Source of the DNA: CAWHXG01 sp963833235
Lineage (GTDB): Bacteria; Pseudomonadota; Alphaproteobacteria; Rhodobacterales; Rhodobacteraceae
Direction: 5' to 3'
NCBI GenBank assembly: GCA_963833235.1
Contig: CAWHXG010000006.1
Span: forward strand, 124,001-188,000
Length of the DNA stretch: 64,000 nt
This document shows, piece after piece, positions 16,989-26,109 of this stretch. The translations under genes and the position numbers were made by a program. Within the stretch, counting starts at the first letter, position 1. Each line of letters starts with the position of its first letter. A model generated the notes under the pieces. The model was not told the DNA's origin. It made no database searches and saw nothing but the letters and a program-made list of their open reading frames with translations.

Positions 16989-17032
16989 CGTCAGGGGCTT
17001 CTTGAAGATCGTGCGATAGACGCCAGGCGCGA

Positions 17033-17440
17033 TCACAGGACGGTCACGGTGAAGACGTAGGGCACCGTGGCGCCGGTCTCGCGGTCGTTGCCCGTCAGAT
17101 AGATGCGGATCGCATAGTCTCCGTCGGCGCGCAGGCGGATGGTCGCGTCGTTGCCGTCGATCGCGCCGTTGTAGACGACATTGCCGGCGCCGCCCGGCGG
17201 CAGCACGTCGAAGGCGGCGGAGCCGTGGGCATCGAAGGCGACGTACATCGTCTGGTCGGCGCGGGCGCCGAGGATGTAGTCGACGTAGCCCGCGCCGGTC
17301 AGCTTGCCCTCGAAGGCGGCGGTGTCGGCGCCCCGGTCGAACGTCACGCGCGTGACCTCCTGCGCCGCGGCGGGAAGGACCACCGCGGGGAAGGTGGCGG
17401 CGCAGACGAGCGCCGCCATGGATCCGAAGGGCCGGCGCAT
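17033..17440 (-). CDS. Small secreted protein, possibly PliG-like lysozyme inhibitor fold
   Basis: 135 residues. A signal peptide (MRRPFGSMAALVCAATFPAVVLPAAAQE) predicts export. The mature domain alternates short beta-type segments: RVTFDRGADTAAFEG, GYVDYILGARADQ, TMYVAF, ATIRLRADGDYAIRIYL and NDRETGATVPYVFTVTV. This pattern (RVxF..G...G...GY..Y...A..GQ-like, ending in a G-Y-x-I-R-hydrophobic-x-x-N strand) resembles g-type lysozyme inhibitors of the PliG group, but the likeness is by eye only. The ATG overlaps the permease stop by one base, so it is translated within the ABC importer operon, an unusual place for such a gene. Confidence 0.7.
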   Translation of the reverse strand: MRRPFGSMAALVCAATFPAVVLPAAAQEVTRVTFDRGADTAAFEGKLTGAGYVDYILGARADQTMYVAFDAHGSAAFDVLPPGGAGNVVYNGAIDGNDATIRLRADGDYAIRIYLTGNDRETGATVPYVFTVTVL

Positions 17441-18600
17441 CAGTCTTTCAGGCTCTCCTCGCGCAGGCCGTCGGCCAGCAGGTTGAGGCCCAGCACCAGG
17501 GACATCAGCGCCAGCGCCGGCGGCAGGGCCGGATGCGGATAGATCGACAGGAGCCGCCGCCCCTCGTTGATCGTGCTGCCCCAGTCCGGGCTTTCGGGCG
17601 AGACGCCCAGGCCGAAGAAACCGAGCGTGCCGAGCAGGATCGTGGTGTAGCCGATGCGCAGGCAGAAATCGACGATCAGCGGCCCGCGCGCGTTCGGCAG
17701 GATCTCCCACAGCATGATGTACCAGGGGCCCTCGCCACGGGTCTGCCCGGCGGCCACGTAGTCGCGCGTCTTGATGTCGAGCACGATGCCGCGGACGATC
17801 CGGAAGACGGTTGGCGAGTTCACGAAGACCACCGAGACGAAGACGATCAGCACGTTGGGCGGCATGGAGATGATGCCCAGCGGATCGGCGTCGAAGGCAA
17901 GGCCCACGTAGAGCCAGAGGCCGATCACCAGGGTGACGGCGAGGTAGATGTTGCGCAGCTTCGGCTGGGTGAAATAGCGCGAGTTCCAGAGGATCACCAG
18001 GAAGATGATCGGGAAGAGGAAGAGCACCGCCGCGAGATAGATCGGGATGCCGGTGGCGACGATTTCCGGCGTGACGAGCAGGTAGAAGAGCAGGATCACC
18101 GGGAAGGCCAGCACCAGGTTGGCGAGGAACGACAGGAAGGTGTCGAGCTTGCCGCCGAAATAGCCCGCCGGCAGGCCCAGCACGATGCCGACCATGAAGG
18201 CGAAGAGGGTCGCCGCCGGCGCGATCTTGAGCACCTCGCGGGCGCCCATGACCATGCGGCTGAAGACGTCGCGCGCCAGGTTGTCGCCGCCGAGGAGGTA
18301 GTAGGGATAGCCCTCGTAATCCAAGGGCAGCGCCGAGCCGGGCACCTCGTTCTTCATCACCGCGATCACGTCGATCGGCCCGTGGGTGATGACGATGTTG
18401 GCGAAGATCGCGGTGAAGACCCAGAACATGACGAGGCCGAAGCCGGTCATGCCGATGGGGCTGTCGAAGAGCTTGCCGTAGAGCGCCAGGCGCCGCTTGT
18501 AGACGATGCTGAGCGCGAAGGTGACAATGAGGGCGATCCAGACCGGCCAGAAGCGGAACAGGATCTGGCCGATGATGGCGGCCCAGCCGAGAGGTTCCAT
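17440..18600 (-). CDS. Peptide-type ABC transporter permease (DppC/OppC class)
   Basis: 386 residues, longer than usual DppC (about 300). An N-terminal hydrophobic segment (FWPVWIALIVTFALSIVY) and a second span precede the periplasmic loop containing LGGDNLARDVFSRMVMGAREVLKIA, a hallmark of this permease class. Extra spans (IPIYLAAVLFLFPIIFLVIL and LRNIYLAVTLVIGLWLYVGL) account for the added length. The EAA-type loop YVAAGQTRGEGPWYIMLWEILPNARGP contacts the ATPase. Nine bases separate it from the preceding permease gene, and its stop overlaps the small secreted gene. Confidence 0.92.
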   Translation of the reverse strand: MEPLGWAAIIGQILFRFWPVWIALIVTFALSIVYKRRLALYGKLFDSPIGMTGFGLVMFWVFTAIFANIVITHGPIDVIAVMKNEVPGSALPLDYEGYPYYLLGGDNLARDVFSRMVMGAREVLKIAPAATLFAFMVGIVLGLPAGYFGGKLDTFLSFLANLVLAFPVILLFYLLVTPEIVATGIPIYLAAVLFLFPIIFLVILWNSRYFTQPKLRNIYLAVTLVIGLWLYVGLAFDADPLGIISMPPNVLIVFVSVVFVNSPTVFRIVRGIVLDIKTRDYVAAGQTRGEGPWYIMLWEILPNARGPLIVDFCLRIGYTTILLGTLGFFGLGVSPESPDWGSTINEGRRLLSIYPHPALPPALALMSLVLGLNLLADGLREESLKD

Positions 18601-18609
18601 GATGTTCCT

Positions 18610-19659
18610 TCAGGCGATGCGGATGCGCGGGTTGAGATAGACGTAGCCGACATCGGAGATGAGCTGGGTGACGAGCACCACGAAGACCGCGACGACCGAG
18701 CACGACAGCAGCAGCTCGATGTCGTTGTTCGAGGCCGCCTGCACGAGGGTCCAGCCGAAGCCCTTGTAGTTGAAGAGCGTCTCGACGATGACGACGCCGG
18801 TGAGCAGCCACGGGAATTGCAGCATGATGACCGTGAAGGGCGCGATGAGCGCGTTTCTGAGCGCGTGCTTGACCACGATGTTGCGGAAGCTGACGCCCTT
18901 CAGCCGCGCGGTGCGGATATACTGGGCGGTCATCACCTCGGCCATGGAGGCGCGGGTCATCCGGGCGATGTAGCCCATGCCGTAGAGCGCCATGGTGAGC
19001 ACCGGCAGGGTGAAGTTGGAGAAGGTGATCTGGTCCATCGCGCTGGCCGACGAGCCCTTGAACCATTTCAGGCCGACTGCGGACGAGGCGAAGACGGTGA
19101 TGAAGATGACGCCCGAGACGTATTCCGGCGTGGCCGTGGTGACGATGGCGAAGGTGCTGAGCGAGCGGTCGGTGCGGGTGCCCTCGCGCATGCCGGCCAG
19201 CACGCCGATGAGCAGCGCCATGGGGACCATGACGATCATCACCCAGAACATCAGGATGCCGGTGAGCCCGAGGCGCGTCGCGATGATGGTCGAGACATCA
19301 TCGCGGAAGACGGTGGAGTAGCCGAGGTCGCCCTGCAGCAGGCCGCAGAAGGCGGGCGCCTCTTCGGCGGAGATGCCCGGCTGGATGCAGCGGCCGGTGG
19401 TGCGGCCGGTGGCCTCGTCGGTGCGGGTCCAGCCCGGGACGGCGCCGAGCCACTGGCCGTAGCGCACGATCATCGGGCCGCCGTAGCCGTTCTTGTCGAT
19501 CCAGCCGGCGACCTCGGCATCGGTCATCCGCGCGTTGCCTTGCGTCTTGGCCAGCTTTTCGAGGTTCGGTTCCAGGTTGGTCAGGAAGAAGACCACGAAG
19601 GTGAGGCACAGCGCGGTGAGCGCCATGACGCCGAGGCGGCGGAGGATGAATAGAGCCAT
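18610..19659 (-). CDS. Peptide-type ABC transporter permease (DppB/OppB class)
   Basis: 349 residues with about six membrane spans, beginning with the typical first span FILRRLGVMALTALCLTFVVFFLTN. The cytoplasmic coupling loop ARMTRASMAEVMTAQYIRTARLKGVSFRNIVVKHALRNA is the DppB hallmark. A long periplasmic loop after span one (residues about 35-110) has two cysteines in GRCIQPGI and FCGLLQ that may form a disulfide. The ATG is 137 bases after the solute-binding protein gene; the gap has no clear terminator. Confidence 0.93.
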   Translation of the reverse strand: MALFILRRLGVMALTALCLTFVVFFLTNLEPNLEKLAKTQGNARMTDAEVAGWIDKNGYGGPMIVRYGQWLGAVPGWTRTDEATGRTTGRCIQPGISAEEAPAFCGLLQGDLGYSTVFRDDVSTIIATRLGLTGILMFWVMIVMVPMALLIGVLAGMREGTRTDRSLSTFAIVTTATPEYVSGVIFITVFASSAVGLKWFKGSSASAMDQITFSNFTLPVLTMALYGMGYIARMTRASMAEVMTAQYIRTARLKGVSFRNIVVKHALRNALIAPFTVIMLQFPWLLTGVVIVETLFNYKGFGWTLVQAASNNDIELLLSCSVVAVFVVLVTQLISDVGYVYLNPRIRIA

Positions 19660-19796
19660 GCGTCAATCCGTGTTGGGGCGCCAGAATGGCGGCGCCGCAA
19701 GCGGGCGACCGGCGCGTGGAAGCGTACCGCCCGGCAGGGGCGGCGGCGCGTGGCGACGGGCCCCCGGGCGCGCGTGGCGGCGCCGAGGGCGCAGGG

Positions 19797-21470
19797 TCAG
19801 GACCAGCCGAGGTAGTGCGGGTTGATCTCGAACTTCTGGTGGACTTCGGCATTCACGACGCCGGGCTTGGCGTGGTTGTAGAGCGAGCGCCAAAAGGGCT
19901 GGATGACCACGCCTTCCTCCAGCATGATCTCCTGCAGGCGGCGCGACTTCTCGCGGCGCCGGTCGGGGTTGTCGATGGCGAGCGCCTCCGTCAGGACGCG
20001 GTCGAACTCCTCGTTGGCGAACCCCGTCTCGTTCCAGGCCTCGCCGGAGCGGTAGGCGAGCGCCAGGATCTGCACGCCCAGCTCGCGCGGGTTCCAGTTG
20101 GTCGAGCTGAAGGGATACTTCGTCCAGTCGTTCCAGAAGGTCGAGCCGGGGATGATCGTGCGCTTGACCTTGAAGCCGGCGTCGCGAAGCTGGGCGGCGA
20201 CCGCGTCGGTGGTGTTGCGGCGCCAGTCGTCGTCGATGGAGAGCAGCTCGTGCTCGTAATCCATCATGCCGGCCTCCTCCATCAGCCGGCGCGCTTCCTC
20301 GACGTTCTTCTCGAAGGGCGGCAGCTTGGCGTATTCGGGATGGAAGGGGGCAACGTGCTGGTTGTCGGCCTTGACGCCGAGGCCGTTGTAGCCGAGGTCG
20401 AGCAGCACCTGGTTGTCGCAGGCGAGCTGCAGGGCGCGGCGGACGCGGGCGTCGCCGTAGGGGGTCATGCCGTCGACCTGGGCCTGCTGGTTGGTGCGGA
20501 TGCAGATGGTCGAGGCGGTGGCGATCTCGGAGCGGGTCCAGCCGATGCCGTCGAAGATCTCGATGAAGTCGCCGACCGTCTCGTAGGTCATGTCGAATTC
20601 GTCGGCATCGGCGCCGGCGGCCCAGGCGGCCGGGTCCTGGCCGAGGTCGACCAGCACGATCTCATCGAGATAGGCCTCGCGCCAGTACTGGTGGTCGGGG
20701 TTCTTGCGCAGCACGGCCTGCACGCCGACGTCGTACTGCTCGATCACGTAGGCGCCGGTGCCGACACCGTGGTCGAGCACGTTGGTGCCAATGTAGTCGC
20801 GGTGCTGGATGGCGGCCGGATAATCCGAGATGCCGACGATGATGGTGATGTCGGAGGTCGGCAGCGACAGCTTGACGGTCATCGGGTCGACGATCTCGAT
20901 GGCGCCTTCCAGAAGCGCGTCGGTCTCGGGGTCGACCAGCGTGGTGACGCGGCTGGCCATGGAATTGCCGTCGATGCTCTTGTCGGCCCAGCCGCGGAAG
21001 TTGGCCACAACGTCCTCGGCGGTGAAGTCGTCGCCGTTGTTGAACTTGACGCCGGGGCGCAGGCGCAGGGTGTATTCGGTGGCGTCGTCGTTGACCTCCC
21101 AGCTTTCCAGCAGGACGCCGGCGATGCTGCCGTCGCGGCGGGTCTCGACGAGGTACTCCATCACGCCGCGGGTGGCGTTGCCCATCTCGCTCCAGTCGTA
21201 GAGGCGGGGATCCTTGAGGCCGCGCACCTCGGTCTGGATGCGCAGGGTGCCGCCCATCTCGGGGGTGGCCATGTCGGCGTTGAATTGCGCCTCGGCGGGC
21301 GAGAGGCCGATCAGGCCGTAGGCGGCGGTGGCCGACAGCCCGAGGGCCGTGGCGCGGGTGAGGAACTCGCGGCGGCCCATCGTGCCGGCCAGATGTTCGG
21401 CGGCGAAGCTGCTGGCCGCAGGATGTGCGGTGCCGCCCGCGGCGGGCCGCGGATGCGTCGTGTCGGTCAT
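19797..21470 (-). CDS. ABC transporter solute-binding protein, family 5, Tat-type signal
   Basis: 557 residues. The N-terminal 35 residues are polar, then GRREFLTRATALGLSATAAYGLIGL gives a twin-arginine style export signal, implying folded export to the periplasm. The mature part has the family 5 signature LRLRPGVKFNNGDDFTAEDVVANFRGW near residue 133 and the usual two-lobe order, ending HQKFEINPHYLGWS. It is the first gene of the importer operon, with CGGGAG before the ATG. Family 5 proteins bind peptides, opines, sugars or nickel; nothing visible fixes the ligand here. Confidence 0.93.
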   Translation of the reverse strand: MTDTTHPRPAAGGTAHPAASSFAAEHLAGTMGRREFLTRATALGLSATAAYGLIGLSPAEAQFNADMATPEMGGTLRIQTEVRGLKDPRLYDWSEMGNATRGVMEYLVETRRDGSIAGVLLESWEVNDDATEYTLRLRPGVKFNNGDDFTAEDVVANFRGWADKSIDGNSMASRVTTLVDPETDALLEGAIEIVDPMTVKLSLPTSDITIIVGISDYPAAIQHRDYIGTNVLDHGVGTGAYVIEQYDVGVQAVLRKNPDHQYWREAYLDEIVLVDLGQDPAAWAAGADADEFDMTYETVGDFIEIFDGIGWTRSEIATASTICIRTNQQAQVDGMTPYGDARVRRALQLACDNQVLLDLGYNGLGVKADNQHVAPFHPEYAKLPPFEKNVEEARRLMEEAGMMDYEHELLSIDDDWRRNTTDAVAAQLRDAGFKVKRTIIPGSTFWNDWTKYPFSSTNWNPRELGVQILALAYRSGEAWNETGFANEEFDRVLTEALAIDNPDRRREKSRRLQEIMLEEGVVIQPFWRSLYNHAKPGVVNAEVHQKFEINPHYLGWS

Positions 21471-21925
21471 TGTCGTACTCCCGGTCGTCTGTTCTTTTTG
21501 ATTGATCGGTCACGCTTCTGGAGGCAGCTCGCGGGCTGCGCGCGGAGGACCGATTTGGCTGCTGGTGTTCATTGCGCACGGAAACGGCCCGCGCGTCAAC
21601 GGCCCGGAAGCGACATTGAGGGGCCTTAAGCGACCTCTTGGTGGGAAAGTGACCGTGCCGATGGATTGGCGGGCAGGTGCTGGCGATGGGTCGTAGGATG
21701 ACGCAGGGTCAAAACTGTGAGCGGCGGAGTCGGGTGATTTCGGGGGTCCTGGGGGGGGGCGTCCGCGCCCGCATGCGGGCGGAGTCTTGGGGGGTCTGAC
21801 CGCATCTTGCGATGGCGGCGCGGGTCGTTGCCGGACCCTGCCCCATGGATGCACGGCGGGCCGGAGCGGAGGGGATGACGGAGGCGCGCGCCCCGGCGGT
21901 CGGGGCTGGCGGGCGCCTTCGGGGG
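21471..21925. other. Intergenic region upstream of the ABC importer operon
   Basis: 455 bases between the divergent-looking ends: the importer operon starts at 21470 leftwards, and the cupin-domain gene ends at 21926. It should hold the importer promoter. I see an AT-richer patch at 21490-21510 and a perfect 16-base palindrome at 21766-21781 (CGCCCGCATGCGGGCG) followed by a G-rich stretch, but no convincing promoter or T-run terminator and no believable gene. Confidence 0.5.
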
Positions 21926-22582
21926 TCAGCGTCCGCGGCCGAAGAGGCTCGGCCGGGGGGCGGAGTGGCCCGGCGCCGCAGTCCGCGGGCCGGTGCGGCC
22001 GGGCGCCGGGGCGGCGGCCGGACCGGGCAGGGCGGGGCCCTCGACAGGCCCGGGAAAATCCGCGCCGTGCATGCCTTCGGCGCCGCGCAGAAGCGTGGGC
22101 AGGGCCGGGCGGCCGGCGCGCTCTGCCTCCGCCCGGGCGAGCCAGTGCAGCGTCAGCGCGGAGCGGTGATAGAGCATCTCGTCGCGGAACGGGCTGGCGG
22201 CCAGCAATTCACGATGCAGCGCGTCGACCAGCTGGTTGAGCTCTGTCTGGCGCTGCAGATCCTGCAGCCGCAGGTGGATCAGCCCGCCCGGCAGGGGCAG
22301 GTCGGTCCGCCCGCCGAAGAACACCACGAGGCCCTGACCGCGGGCGCCGATCTCGCAGCTGTGCGAGGTGTTGGCGGGCAGGAAGATCGCGTTGTGCGAG
22401 GTGAAGCCCCGCACCAGCCCATCGAGCGAGAGGCGCCCCTGGCCGGCGGTGAACCAGAAGAGCACCGGCACCAGATAGCTGCGCGGCGTGTCGAGGGACC
22501 AGCAGCCTTCGCGGGCGAGGTGACCGACCGAGGCGACCCGGAACGGGCGGCGCGCGGCATCCTGGGATTGACTGTCGAACAT
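21926..22582 (-). CDS. AraC-type ligand-binding (cupin) domain protein without visible HTH
   Basis: 218 residues. The first 165 resemble the N-terminal cupin-like sensing and dimerisation region of AraC-family regulators: FRVASVGHLAREGCW, VLFWFTAGQGRLSLDGL, HNAIFLPANTSHSCEIGARGQGLVVFFG, then a helical segment ending ALTLHWLARAEAERAG. The expected C-terminal double helix-turn-helix is missing; instead there is a 50-residue Gly/Pro/Ala-rich end. I found no HTH in the other frames downstream, so this looks like a real truncation or a decayed regulator rather than a simple frameshift. It lies upstream, on the same strand, of the ABC importer operon. Confidence 0.7.
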   Translation of the reverse strand: MFDSQSQDAARRPFRVASVGHLAREGCWSLDTPRSYLVPVLFWFTAGQGRLSLDGLVRGFTSHNAIFLPANTSHSCEIGARGQGLVVFFGGRTDLPLPGGLIHLRLQDLQRQTELNQLVDALHRELLAASPFRDEMLYHRSALTLHWLARAEAERAGRPALPTLLRGAEGMHGADFPGPVEGPALPGPAAAPAPGRTGPRTAAPGHSAPRPSLFGRGR

Positions 22583-22671
22583 GGCGTTCCGGTCCCTTCG
22601 TGATCCTGCGAGCCTACCCAGCCCGAGGGGATTCGGCCAAGTCCCCGCCGATCGTACGCGAGAATGTGCTG

Positions 22672-23634
22672 CTATTTTGTTATGACCGACGGGGAAGCGA
22701 CTGGGAGGCGCCCGGCCTGCAGGAGTGCCTCATGCAGGCCTTGGGGGTCGTCTGCAAGGGCAGCGGCCGGAATGGGCGCCCAGCCGCCCATCCTGGCCCG
22801 GAACCATGTGCGCTGGCGCTTGGCGTAGGCGCGCGTGGCCTGCAGCGCGTCTGCCGTGGCGGCCTTGAGGCTGGTCTGGCCGCGCAGATGCGCGATGAGC
22901 TGCGCCGCGCCGATGGCCCGCGACGAAGGATGCGCGGGGTCCCAGCCCGGCGCCATGGCGCGGGCCTCCTCCAGCGCGCCGGCGTCGAGCATGGCGGCGA
23001 AGCGCGCGGCGATGCGGGGCGAGAGCACGGCCTTGTCGGCCTCGACCAGCAGGGCCGTCGCCCCGGCGAGCGGCAGCAGCGGCGGCAGCGTATCGGCCTG
23101 CCAGGCGGCCAGGCCGCGGCCGGTCTGGGCCTGCACCTCCCACGCCCGCTGGACGCGCCTGGGGTTGGCGGGGTCGATGCGGGCGAGGGTGGCCGGATCG
23201 AGCGCGGCCAGAAGGGCGGCGAGCCCGGCCTCGTGCCGCAACGCCGTGCCACGGGCGCGGATGGCAGGCAGCGTCTCGGGGATCTCCGCCAGCCCTTCGG
23301 TGAGGGCGGCGAAATAGAGCCCGGTGCCGCCGACGATCACCGGTGCGGGATCGACGGCGATGAGCGGCGCGACCTCGCGCAGCCAGGCGCCCACGGAATA
23401 GGCGGCATCGGGCGGCACGTGGCCGTAGAGCGCGTGCGGCGCGGCGGCGAGGGCCGTGTCATCCGGCCGTGCGGTGAGCAGGCGCCAGCCGCCATAGACC
23501 TGCAGCGCGTCGGCGTTGACGATGGCGCGCCCCTGCGCTGTGGCGATGGCCAGCGCGAGGGCCGATTTGCCCGAGGCGGTGGGCCCCGCGATCAGCACCG
23601 GCCGATCCGGCGGCAGCGGCGGCAGGCGGATCAT
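22672..23634 (-). CDS. miaA: tRNA dimethylallyltransferase
   Basis: 320 residues from the ATG at 23634, placed just before the P-loop; a longer frame reaches 23724 but adds non-conserved residues. MiaA transfers a dimethylallyl group to A37 of tRNAs reading UNN codons. Marks are the P-loop GPTASGKSALALAIA, the DALQVYGGWRLLTARP segment, VGGTGLYFAALTEGL and a C-terminal TRAYAKRQRTWFRARMGGW. The second motif normally has DSxQVY; here the serine is alanine, common in this group. It is divergent from pyrH. Confidence 0.95.
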   Translation of the reverse strand: MIRLPPLPPDRPVLIAGPTASGKSALALAIATAQGRAIVNADALQVYGGWRLLTARPDDTALAAAPHALYGHVPPDAAYSVGAWLREVAPLIAVDPAPVIVGGTGLYFAALTEGLAEIPETLPAIRARGTALRHEAGLAALLAALDPATLARIDPANPRRVQRAWEVQAQTGRGLAAWQADTLPPLLPLAGATALLVEADKAVLSPRIAARFAAMLDAGALEEARAMAPGWDPAHPSSRAIGAAQLIAHLRGQTSLKAATADALQATRAYAKRQRTWFRARMGGWAPIPAAALADDPQGLHEALLQAGRLPVASPSVITK

Positions 23635-23771
23635 CGCCGGGCCTCGGGGGCCGGGATGCGGCACTGCGGCATCACCCGGCGCGCCATCGCCGGGCCGCGG
23701 CCGCCGCCCCGATTGATGCCGCACGCGCTTTGCGACAGGGTGTGCGCGGATGGCGGTCGGCAGGCGGGGCG

Positions 23772-24599
23772 ATGGGAATGGGCGAACTTCACGGGTCCGG
23801 TGCAGGCGAAGGGCGGGGCGGCACGCCGGCCGACGGGCCGGGCGGAACCTTGGGCGAACCGCGGGACGTGGCGAGGCCCCCGGCGCCCGATGTCAGCTAC
23901 AAGCGGGTGATGCTGAAGATCTCGGGCGAGGCCCTGATGGGCGATCAGGGCTATGGCCTGCATCCGCCGACGGTCGAACGCATCGCCGGCGAGGTCAAGG
24001 CGGTGCACGACATGGGCGTCGAGATCTGCATGGTGATCGGCGGCGGCAACATCTTCCGCGGGCTGCAGGGCAGCGCCCAGGGGATGGAGCGCACGACCGC
24101 CGACTACATGGGCATGCTGGCCACGGTGATGAACGCGCTGGCGATGCAAAGCTCGCTGGAGGAGCTGAAGATCCACTGCCGGGTGATCAGCGCGATCCGG
24201 ATGGACGAGGTGGCCGAGCCCTACATCCGCCGCCGCGCGGTGCGGCACCTCGAGAAGAAGCGCGTCTGCATCTTCGCCGCCGGCACCGGCAACCCGTACT
24301 TCACCACCGACACCGCCGCGACCCTGCGCGCCAACGAGATGGGTTGCGAGGCGATTTTGAAGGGCACCAAGGTGGACGGCGTCTACGACAAGGACCCCAA
24401 GCGCCACGCGGACGCGGTGCGCTACACCGAGGTGACCTATGACGAGGTGCTGGCCCAGCATCTGGGGGTGATGGATGCCAGCGCCATCGCGCTGGCGCGC
24501 GACAACGACAAGCCGATCATCGTGTTCTCGCTGGACGAGCCGGGCGGCTTCCGCGGCATCCTCAACGGGCAGGGCACCTATACGATCGTGCGGGACTGA
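23772..24599 (+). CDS. pyrH: Uridylate kinase (UMP kinase)
   Basis: 275 residues from the ATG at 23772; the second ATG at 23778 is equally possible. The first 37 residues are a Gly-rich tail not found in E. coli PyrH, then YKRVMLKISGEALMGDQGYG begins the amino-acid-kinase fold. IGGGNIFRG, the effector/UMP region RTTADYMGMLATVMNALAM, GTGNPYFTTDTAA and GTKVDGVYDKDPK are all present. The enzyme makes UDP, feeding nucleotide sugars and CTP. The order pyrH-frr-uppS-cdsA is a conserved operon opening. Confidence 0.96.
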   Translation: MGMGELHGSGAGEGRGGTPADGPGGTLGEPRDVARPPAPDVSYKRVMLKISGEALMGDQGYGLHPPTVERIAGEVKAVHDMGVEICMVIGGGNIFRGLQGSAQGMERTTADYMGMLATVMNALAMQSSLEELKIHCRVISAIRMDEVAEPYIRRRAVRHLEKKRVCIFAAGTGNPYFTTDTAATLRANEMGCEAILKGTKVDGVYDKDPKRHADAVRYTEVTYDEVLAQHLGVMDASAIALARDNDKPIIVFSLDEPGGFRGILNGQGTYTIVRD

Positions 24600-24739
24600 C
24601 CCGCCCGTGTGGCCGACCGGGGCGGGACTGACCTGACGGCGGGGCCGGCCTTGGCGCTTACGTTCGCGGGCGCGGGACGGTATAGACTGTGCGGAATTGT
24701 CCGCGCCGGCGCGGGCGATACGACAACGAGATGGACCAC

Positions 24740-25303
24740 ATGAGCGACGACCTCGATATCGACACCGACGATCTGGAACGGCGGATGCAGGGGGCCATGG
24801 CCTCGCTGCGGCAGGAATTCCTGTCGCTGCGCACCGGCCGGGCCGCCGCCTCGATGCTGGACCCGGTGAACGTGGACGCCTACGGGGCGACCACGCCGAT
24901 TAACCAGATCGGAACCGTGAACGTGCCAGAACCCCGGATGCTGACGATCAACATCTGGGACAAGGCGCTGGTGAACAAGGCTGAGAAGGCGCTGCGGGAG
25001 AGCGGGCTGGGGATCAACCCGGTGGTCGACGGCACGATCATCCGGCTGCCCATTCCGGAGCTGAACGAGGAGCGGCGGCGGGAGCTGACCAAGGTGGCCG
25101 CGCATTACGCCGAGAACGCCCGCGTGGCGATCCGCAATGTGCGCCGCGACGGGATGGATCAGCTCAAGCGCGCCAAGGCCGGCGGCATGAGCGAGGACGA
25201 CCAGAAGGTCTGGAGCACGGAGATCCAGGAGCTGACCGACAAGGCGATCGCCGGGATCGATGCGGCGCTGGAGGCCAAGCAGACCGAGATCATGCAGGTC
25301 TGA
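24740..25303 (+). CDS. frr: Ribosome recycling factor
   Basis: 187 residues from the ATG at 24740, the family's usual length; an in-frame ATG nine bases earlier is the alternative. RRF, with EF-G, splits post-termination ribosomes. The helix block SLRQEFLSLRTGRAAASMLDPVNVDAYG, the NPVVDGTIIRLPIPELNEERRREL stretch and the C-terminal helix TDKAIAGIDAALEAKQTEIMQV are textbook. It stands 140 bases after pyrH, a gap wide enough for an internal promoter, and 80 bases before uppS. Confidence 0.97.
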   Translation: MSDDLDIDTDDLERRMQGAMASLRQEFLSLRTGRAAASMLDPVNVDAYGATTPINQIGTVNVPEPRMLTINIWDKALVNKAEKALRESGLGINPVVDGTIIRLPIPELNEERRRELTKVAAHYAENARVAIRNVRRDGMDQLKRAKAGGMSEDDQKVWSTEIQELTDKAIAGIDAALEAKQTEIMQV

Positions 25304-25383
25304 CGACAGAGTGAAGACGCCCGGCGGCGCGCGCGGCGGCCCGGGCACGTGTGTTCGAGTGAGACCCCCGAAGCGAGGGACAG

Positions 25384-26109
25384 ATGGCGGCCAAAGACAC
25401 CACACATGCCCTGCCGGCCCATGTCGCCATCATCATGGACGGCAACGGCCGCTGGGCCTCGCGGCGCGGATTGCCGCGGCTCGAAGGCCACCGGATCGGC
25501 GCCCGCCGGGTACGCGAGATCGTCGAGGGCTGCCCGGATTTCGGCGTTCGCTACCTGACGCTCTTCGCTTTCTCCACCGAGAACTGGAAGCGCGGCCCCG
25601 AGGAGGTCTCGGGCCTGATGGCGCTGTTCCGGCGCTATATCCGCAGCGAGGCGAAGGACCTGATCACCAACGACGTGCGGGTGCGCTTCATCGGCGACCG
25701 CAGGGCCCTGGACCGCCGGCTGGTGGATCTGATGGGTTCGCTGGAGCGCGACACCGCGGCCAATGACGGTCTGCACCTGACCGTGGCGCTGAATTACGGC
25801 GGGCGCGACGAGATCGCCCGCGCCGCCGGGCGCCTGGCCGCCGACATCGCCGCCGGGCGGGTCGATGCGTGCGACGCCGCCGAGGGCGGGCTTGGCCGCT
25901 ACCTCGACACCGCCGACCTGCCGGACCCGGACCTGGTGATCCGCACCTCGGGCGAGACGCGGATCTCGAACTTCCTGCTCTGGCAATGCGCCTACGCCGA
26001 ATACGAGTTCACCCCGGTGTTGTGGCCCGACTTCACCCGCGACGAGCTGGGCCGGATCGTCACGGGCTTCTCCGCGCGCGAGCGGCGGTTCGGCGCCGTG
26101 ATGCGGTGA
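25384..26109 (+). CDS. uppS: Undecaprenyl diphosphate synthase (isoprenyl transferase)
   Basis: 241 residues, normal length. The cis-prenyltransferase adds isopentenyl units to farnesyl diphosphate to make the lipid carrier for peptidoglycan and other envelope polymers. Signature segments are IIMDGNGRWASRRG near residue 16 with the catalytic Asp, LTLFAFSTENWKR, NYGGRDEI, and DLVIRTSGETRISNFLLWQCAYAEYEF near the end. Its TGA overlaps the GTG start of cdsA (GTGA), so the two genes are translationally coupled. Confidence 0.97.
   Translation: MAAKDTTHALPAHVAIIMDGNGRWASRRGLPRLEGHRIGARRVREIVEGCPDFGVRYLTLFAFSTENWKRGPEEVSGLMALFRRYIRSEAKDLITNDVRVRFIGDRRALDRRLVDLMGSLERDTAANDGLHLTVALNYGGRDEIARAAGRLAADIAAGRVDACDAAEGGLGRYLDTADLPDPDLVIRTSGETRISNFLLWQCAYAEYEFTPVLWPDFTRDELGRIVTGFSARERRFGAVMR

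Noticed and set aside
17533..19653. A 706-residue open frame opposite the two permease genes
   Set aside because: Its Asp/Glu/His/Arg-rich translation is the mirror of hydrophobic permease codons, a known artefact. Both permeases are clearly real.
21766..21781. Perfect 16-bp palindrome CGCCCGCATGCGGGCG as an operator or terminator
   Set aside because: No T-run follows on either strand and its placement far from the importer start codon does not define an operator; GC-rich palindromes arise readily here.
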